Positions 10,321 through 19,323 of a stretch of DNA of 64,000 nucleotides are shown here, one piece after another. Below the pieces are notes generated by a model that did no database searches, was not told the origin of the DNA, and worked only from the letters and a program-made list of their open reading frames with translations. The translations under genes were made by a program, and so were the position numbers. The first letter of the stretch is position 1, and every line of letters begins with the position of its first letter. Origin of the DNA: Photorhabdus thracensis (GTDB lineage Bacteria; Pseudomonadota; Gammaproteobacteria; Enterobacterales; Enterobacteriaceae); NCBI RefSeq assembly GCF_001010285.1, contig NZ_CP011104.1:4898001-4962000 (forward strand), written 5' to 3'.

Positions 10321-11076
10321 TCAACTCATTGATAACAGCTGATTAGCACGTTGTGCATTTTCATCTGAGCTATGGATGACTTTCATCTGCATTTCAAAAC
10401 GACGGGCATTGGCAATCATATTCACCATACTTTCCATCGGGTTGACGTTACTTCCTTCAAGCGTACCAGGCATTAATTTCACCTCATCGCTGGCAGGTAA
10501 GACATCACCCTGTAACGCTTGTGCCTGTTCAGTCATATGGAAGAGACCATCATCACCACGGACAAGTTGATTGTTCTCTGGTTTCACCATTTTCAATCGA
10601 CCAAGTTGCCCTGATAATGTTGGCGGATCACCGGAAACCAGTGCAGATAGCGAACCATCAGCTGCCAAGGTTAATTCAGCGTGCGGAGGAACCTCTATCG
10701 GGCCATTCTCACCCATCAACAAGTTACCTTGAACAGTTAACTGACCTTCCGCTGAAATCTGAATGCTGCCGTTACGCGTATAAGCCTCAGAACCATCTTC
10801 AAGCTGAACCGCCAGATATCCTCCCTGCCCAATCGCCACATCCAGCGGACGCGCGGTATAGTTCATCGGCCCCTGACGATGGTCAGCACCCGGTGTTGAA
10901 GCCACAACCAAAGTGCGGGTGTTATAGGCAGCCCCTTCAACAGGAACCGCTCGCAATGCAGCCAGTTGTGCCTTAAAACCCGGCGTTGACGCATTTGCCA
11001 GATTATTCGCCGTCACTGCCTGATGTTCCAGTGTCTGACGAGCACCGCCCATTGCGGTATAGATGACATGATCCAT
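10321..11076 (-). CDS. flgF: FlgF, flagellar proximal rod protein
   Basis: 251 residues starting MDHVIYTAMGGARQTLEHQA with NNLANASTPGFKAQLAALRA, and ending with NVNPMESMVNMIANARRFEM, the paired rod motifs. It is a component of the proximal rod, exported through the flagellar type III apparatus. It is part of the leftward flg operon, 18 bp after flgE. Confidence 0.97.
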   Translation of the reverse strand: MDHVIYTAMGGARQTLEHQAVTANNLANASTPGFKAQLAALRAVPVEGAAYNTRTLVVASTPGADHRQGPMNYTARPLDVAIGQGGYLAVQLEDGSEAYTRNGSIQISAEGQLTVQGNLLMGENGPIEVPPHAELTLAADGSLSALVSGDPPTLSGQLGRLKMVKPENNQLVRGDDGLFHMTEQAQALQGDVLPASDEVKLMPGTLEGSNVNPMESMVNMIANARRFEMQMKVIHSSDENAQRANQLLSMS

Positions 11077-11094
11077 AATGCTATCCTGAAACTA

Positions 11095-12309
11095 TCAGCG
11101 CAAACTGACCAGAGTTTGCAGGATCTGATCCTGAGTTTTAATGGTCTGAGCATTGGATTGATAGTTGCGCTGAGTCACGATCATATTGACCAGTTCCTGA
11201 CCCATATCAACGTTGGATGATTCCAATGTACCACTGAGCAATTTACCAAAACTACCTGAGTCCGCAGTTCCCACCACCGGACTACCTGAAGCACCGGTTT
11301 CTGACCACACGTTGTCACCCTGCGCTGCCAGCCCTTCCGGGTTAGCAAAGTTAGTCAGTACAATCTGACCAAGCAGTTGAGATTGCTGATTGGAGTAGGT
11401 ACCGATGACACGACCATCATTCTCAATACGGTAGCCACTAAACTGACCAGCGGCATAACCGTTCTGGGTGGGTTTGGTTACGCTGTCAGCATCAATTTTT
11501 TGTTGCCGGCTGTTATTAAAATTAATAGTAATATCCGAAGCCAAAGAACCATTCAGCGAAGGAACATTAAACGTGAACTGGTTATCATTACCAATGACTC
11601 TACCGTTACCATCAAATTTCAAGGTTCCAAGTGAAGCTTCTTTAGCACCGGCCACATCCCCATCCCGCGCATAAACTTGCCATTCGTTATCATTTGTTTT
11701 TACAAAGAAAACGTTAATACCATGCGGGTTGCCCAGACTGTCGAAAACCGTGATCGTGTTAGGGTAGTTATAAGAGTCTGGCTTGTCTGGCGAGAAAGCT
11801 TCCGTTGGTACTTTATGCATCGAATTAAGGTTCACTTGCATAGTCACCGCGGTTGTCGCTTTAGCCAGCAACATATCCTGAGATACAGTAATCGCTACCG
11901 GGTTAGCGCCCTTCTGAACCTGTGGTACCCCCCCATTGATACTCACTGCTGGATAGCCTGTCAGCTTCATGCCTTGCATGTTGATAATGTTACGGTTCTC
12001 GTCCATTTTGAACTGGCCGTTACGGGAGTAGAAGATCCCGCCATTATTATCTTGCATACGGAAAAAACCATTTTCCGTGATTGCCAAGTCGAGAGAGCGG
12101 TTGGTGGTAGTTGGCGTACCATCTTTAAAGTTCTGGTTAATACCCGACATTTTTACACCCAGCCCCACCTGAGAACCGGCAAAGATGTCAGCAAAAGCAG
12201 CAGTACTGGATTTAAAACCATATGTCGCTGCATTAGCGATATTATTACCTATAACATCCAGATTAGCTGACGCTGCATTCAAACCACTCACTGCTTGTGA
12301 AAAAGCCAT
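11095..12309 (-). CDS. flgE: FlgE, flagellar hook protein
   Basis: 404 residues (E. coli 402). The N-terminus has FSQAVSGLNAASANLDVIGN and NIANAATYGFKSSTAAFADI. The C-terminus has SSNVDMGQELVNMIVTQRNY and ends QDQILQTLVSLR. The protein polymerises into the universal-joint hook under the FlgD cap. It follows flgD by 27 bp. Confidence 0.98.
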   Translation of the reverse strand: MAFSQAVSGLNAASANLDVIGNNIANAATYGFKSSTAAFADIFAGSQVGLGVKMSGINQNFKDGTPTTTNRSLDLAITENGFFRMQDNNGGIFYSRNGQFKMDENRNIINMQGMKLTGYPAVSINGGVPQVQKGANPVAITVSQDMLLAKATTAVTMQVNLNSMHKVPTEAFSPDKPDSYNYPNTITVFDSLGNPHGINVFFVKTNDNEWQVYARDGDVAGAKEASLGTLKFDGNGRVIGNDNQFTFNVPSLNGSLASDITINFNNSRQQKIDADSVTKPTQNGYAAGQFSGYRIENDGRVIGTYSNQQSQLLGQIVLTNFANPEGLAAQGDNVWSETGASGSPVVGTADSGSFGKLLSGTLESSNVDMGQELVNMIVTQRNYQSNAQTIKTQDQILQTLVSLR

Positions 12310-12336
12310 ATTACTCTCCGTTAAAATGCTTGTTTG

Positions 12337-13029
12337 TTAAAGAATCTGACGTACCTGATCCATCGTGACGGTACCAAACCGCCCTAAATCTAACTTAGCT
12401 CCGTCCGTGTCACGGGTAACGCCCTTCACAACAGCGAACATCAGTGGCTGAAACACTCTCTGCTCGCCTTTATAACTGGCTGCAATGGTAATTTCATAAG
12501 CGCCATCCGCAGCTGTAGTGCCATCTTCTTTTGTACCATTCCAAGTAAAGTTATGGGCCCCCGCGTCCAACGAACCGATATCAATTTGGCGTACCACAGC
12601 CCCTTGTTTATCCGTAATGGTCACTTTCACACTATCCGCCGGTCTTTCCAACTCAATACCAAATGGTGTGGTACTGATCCCCCCTTCCTCGCTAGACCCC
12701 ACCAGAATAGTATCTCCGGGGATCATAACGCCCCGACCAATCAAAGCTGATGCCTGTAAAGACTGGCTATTATTAATTTGACCGACAATAGACCCCAGCG
12801 TGGTATTCAACTTTTCGATCCCTTCTAGCGTGTTAATCTGCGCCAAATGGGATGTCAACTCATTGTTCTGCATCGGGTTAGTTGGATCTTGGTTTCTTAT
12901 TTGTGCAATCAGCAGTTGCATAAAGTTGCTGTTCAGCTCTTTGCTGTTCTTCTTTGTATCGCTGGACGATGCCAACTCCCCAACAGTGGTGTTATCCAGC
13001 GATTCATTCATTAAACTCGATATTCCCAT
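12337..13029 (-). CDS. flgD: FlgD, hook-capping scaffold protein
   Basis: 230 residues (E. coli 231). The N-terminal part FMQLLIAQIRNQDPTNPMQN and NELTSHLAQINTLEGIEKLN is diagnostic. The C-terminal half holds the tudor/FN3-like region (HNFTWNGTKEDGTTAADGAY). It is needed to assemble FlgE and leaves when the hook is finished. It is 12 bp after flgC. Confidence 0.97.
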   Translation of the reverse strand: MGISSLMNESLDNTTVGELASSSDTKKNSKELNSNFMQLLIAQIRNQDPTNPMQNNELTSHLAQINTLEGIEKLNTTLGSIVGQINNSQSLQASALIGRGVMIPGDTILVGSSEEGGISTTPFGIELERPADSVKVTITDKQGAVVRQIDIGSLDAGAHNFTWNGTKEDGTTAADGAYEITIAASYKGEQRVFQPLMFAVVKGVTRDTDGAKLDLGRFGTVTMDQVRQIL

Positions 13030-13041
13030 GAGTCGCTCCTG

Positions 13042-13446
13042 TTACTGACCTAACGTTAATGTTTTCAACATGATCGATTTGGTTGTATTCAACACCTCAA
13101 CGTTAGCTTGATAGCTGCGGGAAGCCGAAATGGTGTTGATCATTTCCCCGACCACATCAACGTTTGGCATACGCACATAGCCTTTTTCATCGGCCAATGG
13201 GTGACCTGGCTGATACTCAAGGCGGAAAGGGGTGGGATCATCAACAATTTCGCTGACCCGAACACCGCCTGTTTCCTGCCCTGCCGGAGCAGTGACACGA
13301 AAAACCACCTGTTTCGCCCGATATGGCTGACCATCAGGCCCCGAAACGCTATCGACATTCGCCATATTGCTGGCACTGACATTTAATCGTTGGGATTGAG
13401 CTGATAAAGCCGAACCGGCAATATCAAAAACACTGAGTAAAGACAT
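13042..13446 (-). CDS. flgC: FlgC, flagellar proximal rod protein
   Basis: 134 residues, family-typical length. It opens [20 protein letters not shown] with [12 protein letters not shown] and ends with a [20 protein letters not shown] motif. It is a proximal rod subunit. It is 5 bp from flgB and 12 bp from flgD. Confidence 0.97.
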   Translation of the reverse strand: MSLLSVFDIAGSALSAQSQRLNVSASNMANVDSVSGPDGQPYRAKQVVFRVTAPAGQETGGVRVSEIVDDPTPFRLEYQPGHPLADEKGYVRMPNVDVVGEMINTISASRSYQANVEVLNTTKSIMLKTLTLGQ

Positions 13447-13451
13447 AGCCT

Positions 13452-13865
13452 TTATCCTTGCTGTAAGACTGCCATCATGCTTTTAACCTGGGAGCTGGTC
13501 GCCGTCAGTTCAGCCTGATATTTCAGGCTGTTATCCATAAAATTACCGCGTTCCATATCCATATCCACTGTGTTGCCATCCATCGCCGCCTGATAAGGCA
13601 CCCGATACAGCAAGTCCATCTCCATTCTCTTCTGAGGCTGAATTGGAATATGCCGATCCGATGTCAGCGTCAGCCCGATCCCGTTTCCGGTGACCCGACC
13701 GTGCGCAATGGTTTTTTTCAGTTGTGTGGCGAAATCAATATCCCGCGCCTGGTATCCTGGAGTATCCGCATTGGCGATATTCGCGGACAATATTTCCTGT
13801 CGCCGTGATCGCAATGACAAAGCTTCCTGCTGAAAATGAAAGGCTGCATCTAATTTATCGAGCAT
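13452..13865 (-). CDS. flgB: FlgB, flagellar proximal rod protein
   Basis: 137 residues (E. coli 138). [20 protein letters not shown] and [20 protein letters not shown] are characteristic, as is the end ([20 protein letters not shown]). It is the first gene of the leftward operon, with the flgB/flgA divergent promoter region immediately upstream. Confidence 0.97.
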   Translation of the reverse strand: MLDKLDAAFHFQQEALSLRSRRQEILSANIANADTPGYQARDIDFATQLKKTIAHGRVTGNGIGLTLTSDRHIPIQPQKRMEMDLLYRVPYQAAMDGNTVDMDMERGNFMDNSLKYQAELTATSSQVKSMMAVLQQG

Positions 13866-14096
13866 ACTCCTCCCTCTTGATGTGACGTACCTGTGTTATG
13901 AACCTTAATAGCGCAGTTCGCGATCGCGAAATTCGCAGTAAACAGAATAAACGCAGAAGAAAAAGCCTATCGGATGAATAGACGCTAATTGAATTGCTAT
14001 TTATCCCATTGACCGATATTCAATGCAGGTACACTGTGCGCCACCCAACAGCCGCGGATTTATCTACTTTATTGACAGAATAATGAGAACGAGAAA
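13866..14096. promoter_or_regulatory. divergent flgB / flgA promoter region
   Basis: 231 bases between divergently transcribed flgB and flgA, the only non-coding interval that can carry both promoters. In enterobacteria these are FlhDC-dependent class II promoters. I see AT-rich candidate boxes but cannot place FlhDC sites or -10 elements with confidence. No sigma-28 motif is present. Confidence 0.6.
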
Positions 14097-14756
14097 ATGC
14101 AAGCTATAAAGATTATCGGGCTATTCGCGTTTTTCTTTATGACTCCGATGGTATGGGGAAATAATCTGCCTCAGACCATAACGCATTATTTTCAGCAGAT
14201 ACACAGGGATAATCATCAAAAAATTTCTGTTGAAATCAGAACACCGGAACAGCAATGGCCTCAGTGTGAATCACCGGAAATTCACCCCGCTGTTGGTGGT
14301 CAAAACTGGGGAAATATCTCTTTACCCATCGTTTGTCATCAAAAACGCAAATTTATTCAGGTCGCTGTCAGCGTTACAGGACATTATTGGGTTACCCGCC
14401 GAGCACTCTCCCGTAATGATGTTTTATCAGAGAAAGATTTTCAGATCAGAAGCGGATTGCTGGAAAAACTACCGAGCGATCTGATTGTTAACAAAAATGA
14501 AATAAAAAACAGTGTTGCTATACGCAACATTCCGGCAGGGCAGGCAATTACCCGCAACATGTTACGTCGCCCGTGGGCTGTACGGGCAGGTCAGAATGTG
14601 GGGGTGATTGTGCAGGGCAAGGGTTTTCAGATTCGCAATGAAGGGAAAGCTATTAATAACGCGGCAACTTCTGATAAAGTCAGGGTTCGAATGAATTCAG
14701 GGCACGTTATAACCGGCCAGGCATTAGAAAACGGCAGTGTAAAAATCATGTTATAA
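14097..14756 (+). CDS. flgA: FlgA, P-ring assembly chaperone
   Basis: 219 residues (E. coli 219). A signal peptide (MQAIKIIGLFAFFFMTPMVW, cleaved near GN) is followed by the periplasmic chaperone. The C-terminal SAF-like domain shows RRALSRNDVLSEKDFQIRSG, VAIRNIPAGQAITRNMLRRP and GKAINNAATSDKVRVRMNSG. It assists FlgI polymerisation around the rod. It is transcribed divergently from flgB and followed by flgM. Confidence 0.97.
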   Translation: MQAIKIIGLFAFFFMTPMVWGNNLPQTITHYFQQIHRDNHQKISVEIRTPEQQWPQCESPEIHPAVGGQNWGNISLPIVCHQKRKFIQVAVSVTGHYWVTRRALSRNDVLSEKDFQIRSGLLEKLPSDLIVNKNEIKNSVAIRNIPAGQAITRNMLRRPWAVRAGQNVGVIVQGKGFQIRNEGKAINNAATSDKVRVRMNSGHVITGQALENGSVKIML

Positions 14757-14761
14757 GTTGC

Positions 14762-14788
14762 TAAAGTTTTCTTTTACTGTGCCGATAT
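14762..14788 (+). promoter_or_regulatory. sigma-28 (FliA) promoter for flgMN
   Basis: TAAAGTTT-N11-GCCGATAT, a near-perfect match to the FliA consensus, lies 5 bp after the flgA stop and about 95 bp before flgM. It would give the class III expression expected for the anti-sigma factor and its partner chaperone. Confidence 0.92.
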
Positions 14789-14881
14789 AACCAGCAGAGC
14801 ATGATTTGCAGGTATGCAAATGGCATGTAACCTGCTCCGATCCATAGGTGAACCTATGCCTGGCCATAAAGGATAATGATT

Positions 14882-15184
14882 ATGAGTATCGAACGCACTC
14901 AACCCTTATTAGCTATCGCTGCTGTTCAACAGCGACCTACTAATGAAAGCGCCCAGGGCACCCGAAAAACCTCCGGCGTTACGTTAAAAAGCAGTGATGC
15001 GCAAGTAAAACTGAGCGAAGCACAAACAAAACTGGTTCAGCCGAGCAGCCAGGATATCAACATCCAAAAGGTGCAAAAGCTGAAAGAAGCTGTCGCTCAG
15101 GGAACCTTAAAAATGAACAGCGGTAAAATCGCAGACGCTCTGCTCAGAGAAGCCGCCGAAAACTTTCCGTATTATAAAAAGTAA
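14882..15184 (+). CDS. flgM: FlgM, anti-sigma-28 factor
   Basis: 100 residues from the ATG at 14882 (MSIERTQPLLAIAAV). An upstream ATG at 14876 is rejected because AAAGGA is only 2 bases from it but 8 bases from 14882. The C-terminal helices (DINIQKVQKLKEAVAQGTLK and SGKIADALLREA) bind FliA. FlgM holds FliA inactive until the hook is complete and it is secreted. It is 11 bp from flgN. Confidence 0.96.
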   Translation: MSIERTQPLLAIAAVQQRPTNESAQGTRKTSGVTLKSSDAQVKLSEAQTKLVQPSSQDINIQKVQKLKEAVAQGTLKMNSGKIADALLREAAENFPYYKK

Positions 15185-15195
15185 TTAAACCCATT

Positions 15196-15636
15196 ATGGA
15201 AGAACTTCAGCAATTACTCGAACAGCAAGTTACCTATTTAACCTCGCTGACCCAAACAATGGCGGAAGAGCAACGTATTCTGTGCGAGGGTTTTATTGAA
15301 GCACGAGATTTACACCGGGTAACAGAACGAAAAAACTTTTTGTTATCCGCGTTTGGCCATTCAGAACAACAGCGTCTTAATTTAAGCAAAGAGTTAAAGA
15401 CCATCGCGCCTTACGATAAGCAGCCTATGCTCGCCACATTGTGGCAACAGATCGACAAAGCAACTATCCAGGTTCGTGATTTAAACGCCCATAATGGTCT
15501 GTTGTTAGCCCAGCATCTTGAGTTAAATAGTAAAGCTATCGCTTTTCTAAAAAGCCACCACAGCCCCTCTCTTTATGGTTCTGACGGCCAGGCTACCCGT
15601 CACTCCATGTTTTCCGGCCATAAAGTCCAGGTTTGA
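15196..15636 (+). CDS. flgN: FlgN, export chaperone for FlgK and FlgL
   Basis: 146 residues, all helical in character (EELQQLLEQQVTYLTSLTQT, LCEGFIEARDLHRVTERKNF), matching FlgN in length and position directly after flgM. It delivers the hook-associated proteins to the export gate. A strong terminator follows immediately. Confidence 0.93.
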   Translation: MEELQQLLEQQVTYLTSLTQTMAEEQRILCEGFIEARDLHRVTERKNFLLSAFGHSEQQRLNLSKELKTIAPYDKQPMLATLWQQIDKATIQVRDLNAHNGLLLAQHLELNSKAIAFLKSHHSPSLYGSDGQATRHSMFSGHKVQV

Positions 15637-15643
15637 TTCAGCG

Positions 15644-15675
15644 CATTACCGCCCATCGCGGTAGTGCCGTTTTTT
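15644..15675 (+). terminator. rho-independent terminator after flgN
   Basis: A nine-base-pair stem (15644-15652 with 15658-15666, one G-T wobble) is followed by T6 at 15670-15675, eight bases after the flgN stop. This closes the flgAMN transcript. Confidence 0.88.
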
Positions 15676-15971
15676 ATTGTTTTGATAGTATTTATCAGCG
15701 CCACCTTCCTGTTCAACCCGAGCTTCGTAGCTGCTCACGGAGTCCTCAGGTATGAATAATTCAGACGAAAAGTATTGTGAAACTGTTATTGCAATCAGGG
15801 AAGAAAAGATTAGCAAAAATCACCATTTGTAAGTCAATGTAACAATTGCATAACTATAATGTTTTGCGTGTTACGAAAATATATTGCAGAATAGGAATAA
15901 ACGACAACGGGTATTGACAATATAATTTTTAATTACTCAACGTACGAGTTTCAACTTCAGGAACAATATTG
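15676..15971. other. intergenic region
   Basis: About 300 AT-rich bases without a supported gene. It marks the boundary between the conserved flagellar block and inserted accessory DNA, and must contain the promoter of the 15972 gene. No specific site is identifiable. Confidence 0.5.
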
Positions 15972-17102
15972 ATGCACAAGCAACTAAAAAAAAGAAAATC
16001 GAGCGGACAACAGATACCAAAAACGCCTCAGCAACAATTCAAAGCTTACTGGAAGTCCATCGAAAAATACCAATTGAAGATCGCCAAGCTACAACAGCAA
16101 CAAGACGACTTGTTCATGCGCTTTCAACAAGAGGTTTTACCGGTAGAGCATCAATATATACAGTCCAGATATGATAAAGCGGCACGGTTGCTTTCATTTG
16201 CCGATAAAAAATCGCTGGGGAAAAACCAACGGAGAGAATTATTTTTCTGGATAGAAGAGGAGCTTGCTGAGTTATGTGCTTACCCCTTTAACGAAAACCT
16301 TGATCTCAATAAGTTGACCGATTACTTTTCCAATCTTCATACGTTGAAAGAAGAGGAAGCTCCAACACCAGAACAGATGGCTGATATCCGGCAGACTTTG
16401 GATGAATATTTTGATTTTAATGAAGAAATATCTGATGAAGAATTACTTGATATGATGAAAAATCCTGAAAAAATGCGTGCCACCATAGAACAGCATTTTC
16501 AACGGGAATCAGAACATTTCTACGATGAATATGATGCAGAAGATACCGATGATTTCAACCCTGCGGAAGAAGACCAGAGAAAACTGGATGATTTATTTAA
16601 ATCGCAGGAAGTAAGCCAAATGTATAGAAAAATAGCCAAGGTATTACATCCGGATCGTGAACAGGATTTAGATGAGAAAAAGAAAAAAAACCAGTTGATG
16701 GTACAGTTATCAAAAGCCAAGAAAGATAATGATGTCTGGACGATAATAAACATGTACTACGAATACATTGATCCAACTTTCAGTTTTAACAGTCGGGATA
16801 TATCCGACATCAATAAGTTGCTAAAAGCACGTATAGATATACTAGCCAGTGAGCTTAATCAGCTAAAAAAATCTGATTCGTTACCAGGCATGATTTGGAG
16901 CACACTGGGAGGTGAAACATCGAAGGCAATAGAAAATAACCTCCGCGAACACTGCAAAAAATTGCGGCAAAATATAGAAAACGAAATCCAACTGCGCGAA
17001 AGCCTGCGTTCACTCACCGTACTAAAAAGCTACCTTGCGGAACGACGTGATGCCTTTGAACTTCAACAGGATATTATCGACTATCTTTTCAAACAATATT
17101 GA
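15972..17102 (+). CDS. J-domain-like protein
   Basis: 376 residues from the ATG at 15972, with AGGAA upstream. The N-terminus is basic and Gln-rich, and the middle is a strongly acidic region with coiled-coil character. Around residues 213-255 there is YRKIAKVLHPDREQDLDE with HPD at about 226-228, the loop by which J-domains stimulate DnaK-type ATPases, followed by LSKAKKDNDVWTIINMYYEY. The J-domain is not at the N-terminus and has no Gly/Phe or zinc-finger region, so this is a class C-like co-chaperone of unknown client. It is monocistronic. Confidence 0.7.
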   Translation: MHKQLKKRKSSGQQIPKTPQQQFKAYWKSIEKYQLKIAKLQQQQDDLFMRFQQEVLPVEHQYIQSRYDKAARLLSFADKKSLGKNQRRELFFWIEEELAELCAYPFNENLDLNKLTDYFSNLHTLKEEEAPTPEQMADIRQTLDEYFDFNEEISDEELLDMMKNPEKMRATIEQHFQRESEHFYDEYDAEDTDDFNPAEEDQRKLDDLFKSQEVSQMYRKIAKVLHPDREQDLDEKKKKNQLMVQLSKAKKDNDVWTIINMYYEYIDPTFSFNSRDISDINKLLKARIDILASELNQLKKSDSLPGMIWSTLGGETSKAIENNLREHCKKLRQNIENEIQLRESLRSLTVLKSYLAERRDAFELQQDIIDYLFKQY

Positions 17103-17104
17103 AT

Positions 17105-17132
17105 CCGCTGAATCTGCCGGAAATTTCAGCGG
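17105..17132 (+). terminator. hairpin after the J-domain gene
   Basis: An 8-bp stem (CCGCTGAA with TTCAGCGG) begins two bases after the stop codon. No T-run follows, so termination is likely but not certain. Confidence 0.55.
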
Positions 17133-17154
17133 CTCACACATCAGGCTCAAGGGT

Positions 17155-17260
17155 ATCCCCTATGGATTTCAAGATGCATCGTGACGGCAAGGGAGCGAAT
17201 CCCCGGGTGCATAGCGAACTATGTGACCGGGGTGAGGGATATATAAAGGGTACTACTACG
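17155..17260. repeat. palindromic intergenic repeat
   Basis: An imperfect palindrome at 17201-17232 has arms CCCCGG / CCGGGG and CATAG / CTATG around a short loop. It is embedded in a conserved-looking context (GATGCATCGTGACGGCAAGG before it). From memory this resembles a short dispersed intergenic repeat of Photorhabdus and Xenorhabdus genomes; only one copy is in this window. Confidence 0.5.
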
Positions 17261-17332
17261 CTGTAACAGCCCGCATCCATGCGTGGACAAAGTGCCGAGG
17301 ATACAGGATAACGTCCAGTTTAGTGATTTTAG

Positions 17333-18850
17333 TCACCATTTGACATTCTCAAAAACATAAACTGCACCGGCTTCGGATTTAGAATCGACACTCTCTGACG
17401 CTGCACCAACTACCAAACTCGTCCCCACCTTATTCAGGCTGACAGATCCACCAAAAGTATCTAAATTGCCTGAATTGCCTGAAGGATCCAAAATCTCCAT
17501 AGGTGTTTCCATATTCCACTCATCATTCAAACAGGTATACACATACACCCTTGAAGACGCCCCCACTACCAGGCGATCTCCCGCATCATTCAGTTCGAGA
17601 GAATCGCCAAAATATACATCACTTGCAGGGGCCGAAAACTTAATGGGATTTTCTCTATCCCAGATCCCATTTGTGCGCGTATACAGATAAACCGCCCTAA
17701 CAATATCAGTGGATTTATAAAATCCCCCCACTGCCAGACGATCTCCCTCTGCATTCAGGCTAAAAACCTTGCCAAAACCGGATGAGCTATCTTCAGAGTC
17801 TTTGAGCTTAATGGGGTTTTCTCTATTCCAGATCCCATTCGTGCGTGTATACACATAAATAGTGCTTATTGTGAAATCATCGTAACCATGCACCGCCAGA
17901 CAGTTTCCTGCGGCACTCAGGGCGACAGCCTTGCCAAACTCATAAGAACTCGAAGGGACCGGAAACTTAATGGGATTTTCTCTATTCCAGATCCCGTTCG
18001 TGCGTGTAAACATATAGAACGTAGAATGTAACGTAGGTGGTTTGTATTCGCACCCAGCCACCAGACAGTCTCCTGCTGCACTCAAGCTGATACCCAAGCC
18101 AAAGATTTCAGTGCGGCTCGGAGCCGGAAACCAAACGGGCTTTATTACATCCCAGACGCCATTTGTGCGCATATGTACACCAACCCTCTTTTCGGAACTA
18201 TTGGCCCCACTAGCTGCCAACGCCAAGCAACCTCCCGCCGCATCCAGACAGACATCCCATGAAAATCCATAATGATCACTTTGATAAGACTCAAGCACAA
18301 TAGGCGTGCTTGTATTCCACTCACCACTCTTCCGGCGCGTATATACACAGACTTTATTAATCATCCCAACCGCTAAACAGTCTCCCGCGGCATTCAGGCT
18401 AACAGAATGGCCAAAGCGCTCCTTCGCTTTAGAGGAAGGAGAAACAATACGCGTTATCATAGTACGTTTCAAACCCAACACCTGCGTGATCTCCATCCGC
18501 TCCCGACGCGATAAACTGAAAAAATCCGTAAACTGAATCTGCCGATCAGCATCCAATTTCAGATACCCTCCTCCATCAAAAGAGAGCCCACCTTCTGGCT
18601 TCAGTGATAGTGCCAAAGCCCCCTGTTCAAGGTTTAACCCACCAGAATGGTGAGTGTTGAGGGCCAATTTTCCTTGACCATCTCGTTTCAGTCCTGTAGT
18701 TGGGCCATCACCCTGAGCGCCGTCAATGATTTCATATACCTTATATGCCTCATCAATCAAATGGGAAAAGGCTTCAGGCATGAGCCGAACACCAGACTTA
18801 AAACTCGCTTTCAATGAGTCAACAGTACTAATTTCTTTATCAGTCATCAT
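17333..18850 (-). CDS. fibre-shaft/beta-propeller (FG-GAP-like) repeat protein
   Basis: 505 residues. After an N-terminal helical segment, residues about 50-105 carry short repeats of the form GLxxxxGxLxL (TTGLKRDGQGKLALN, GGLNLEQGALALSLK, GGLSFDGGGYLKLD) like the triple-beta-spiral shaft of adenovirus-type tail fibres. Residues about 135-505 hold six or seven repeats of the pattern FG-SVSLNAAGDCLAVG followed by VYVYTRTNGIWN, an FG-GAP-like propeller. No signal peptide. It shares this architecture with the genes at 18883 and 19324, lies in one leftward cluster with them and probably arose by duplication. Function unknown; a carbohydrate- or receptor-binding head on a trimeric stalk is plausible. 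Confidence 0.72.
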   Translation of the reverse strand: MMTDKEISTVDSLKASFKSGVRLMPEAFSHLIDEAYKVYEIIDGAQGDGPTTGLKRDGQGKLALNTHHSGGLNLEQGALALSLKPEGGLSFDGGGYLKLDADRQIQFTDFFSLSRRERMEITQVLGLKRTMITRIVSPSSKAKERFGHSVSLNAAGDCLAVGMINKVCVYTRRKSGEWNTSTPIVLESYQSDHYGFSWDVCLDAAGGCLALAASGANSSEKRVGVHMRTNGVWDVIKPVWFPAPSRTEIFGLGISLSAAGDCLVAGCEYKPPTLHSTFYMFTRTNGIWNRENPIKFPVPSSSYEFGKAVALSAAGNCLAVHGYDDFTISTIYVYTRTNGIWNRENPIKLKDSEDSSSGFGKVFSLNAEGDRLAVGGFYKSTDIVRAVYLYTRTNGIWDRENPIKFSAPASDVYFGDSLELNDAGDRLVVGASSRVYVYTCLNDEWNMETPMEILDPSGNSGNLDTFGGSVSLNKVGTSLVVGAASESVDSKSEAGAVYVFENVKW

Positions 18851-18882
18851 ATTTCCTCAAAAGCCGTATTAGGCAGTCACCG

Positions 18883-19305
18883 TCATCTGTTTTCTGTTCC
18901 CTGTTTTCTGCCTTCTGTCTCAGCATTCAATAACAACTTGGCAATTTGTTCCCGCGTCTCCTCAGGAAGCAATTTAAAAGCTTGTGCCGAAACTGCTACA
19001 GTACCATCCGCTGACACTGCCCCAGATTTATCCAACATCAATCCCCCATTGGGCTGTAGCCTTAACGCAAGCCCCTCCGGTTTCACCGCGATGCCATCAC
19101 CAGTCTTAACCACCAAACGGTTGTCGATAACCTGCAACCCAACTCCCGGATGATAAGCCTGATCACCATCCTGCCAACCAAAAAGCTGTCGCCACAACGT
19201 GGCCCAATCAATTAATGAATAAAATGCTGCCTCAGTCGGGATCTTGCCAGGGGCGAAGTGAGCACTAAGCTGGCTGACCGTTTCATCTGTTATCTCTTTC
19301 GCCAT
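18883..19305 (-). CDS. fibre-shaft-like protein without propeller
   Basis: 140 residues. It has the same layout as the N-terminal part of its neighbours: a helical start with FAPGKIPTEAAFYSLIDWAT, then shaft-like repeats GVGLQVIDNRLVVKTGDGIA, EGLALRLQPNGGLMLDKSGA and a tail LLPEETREQIAKLLLNAE, which matches the segment just before the propeller in the other two. It thus corresponds to the stalk alone. It lies 18 bp downstream of the 19324 gene and 32 bp upstream of the 17333 gene. Confidence 0.68.
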   Translation of the reverse strand: MAKEITDETVSQLSAHFAPGKIPTEAAFYSLIDWATLWRQLFGWQDGDQAYHPGVGLQVIDNRLVVKTGDGIAVKPEGLALRLQPNGGLMLDKSGAVSADGTVAVSAQAFKLLPEETREQIAKLLLNAETEGRKQGTENR

Positions 19306-19323
19306 CGTTTTTTCCTCATTTAG

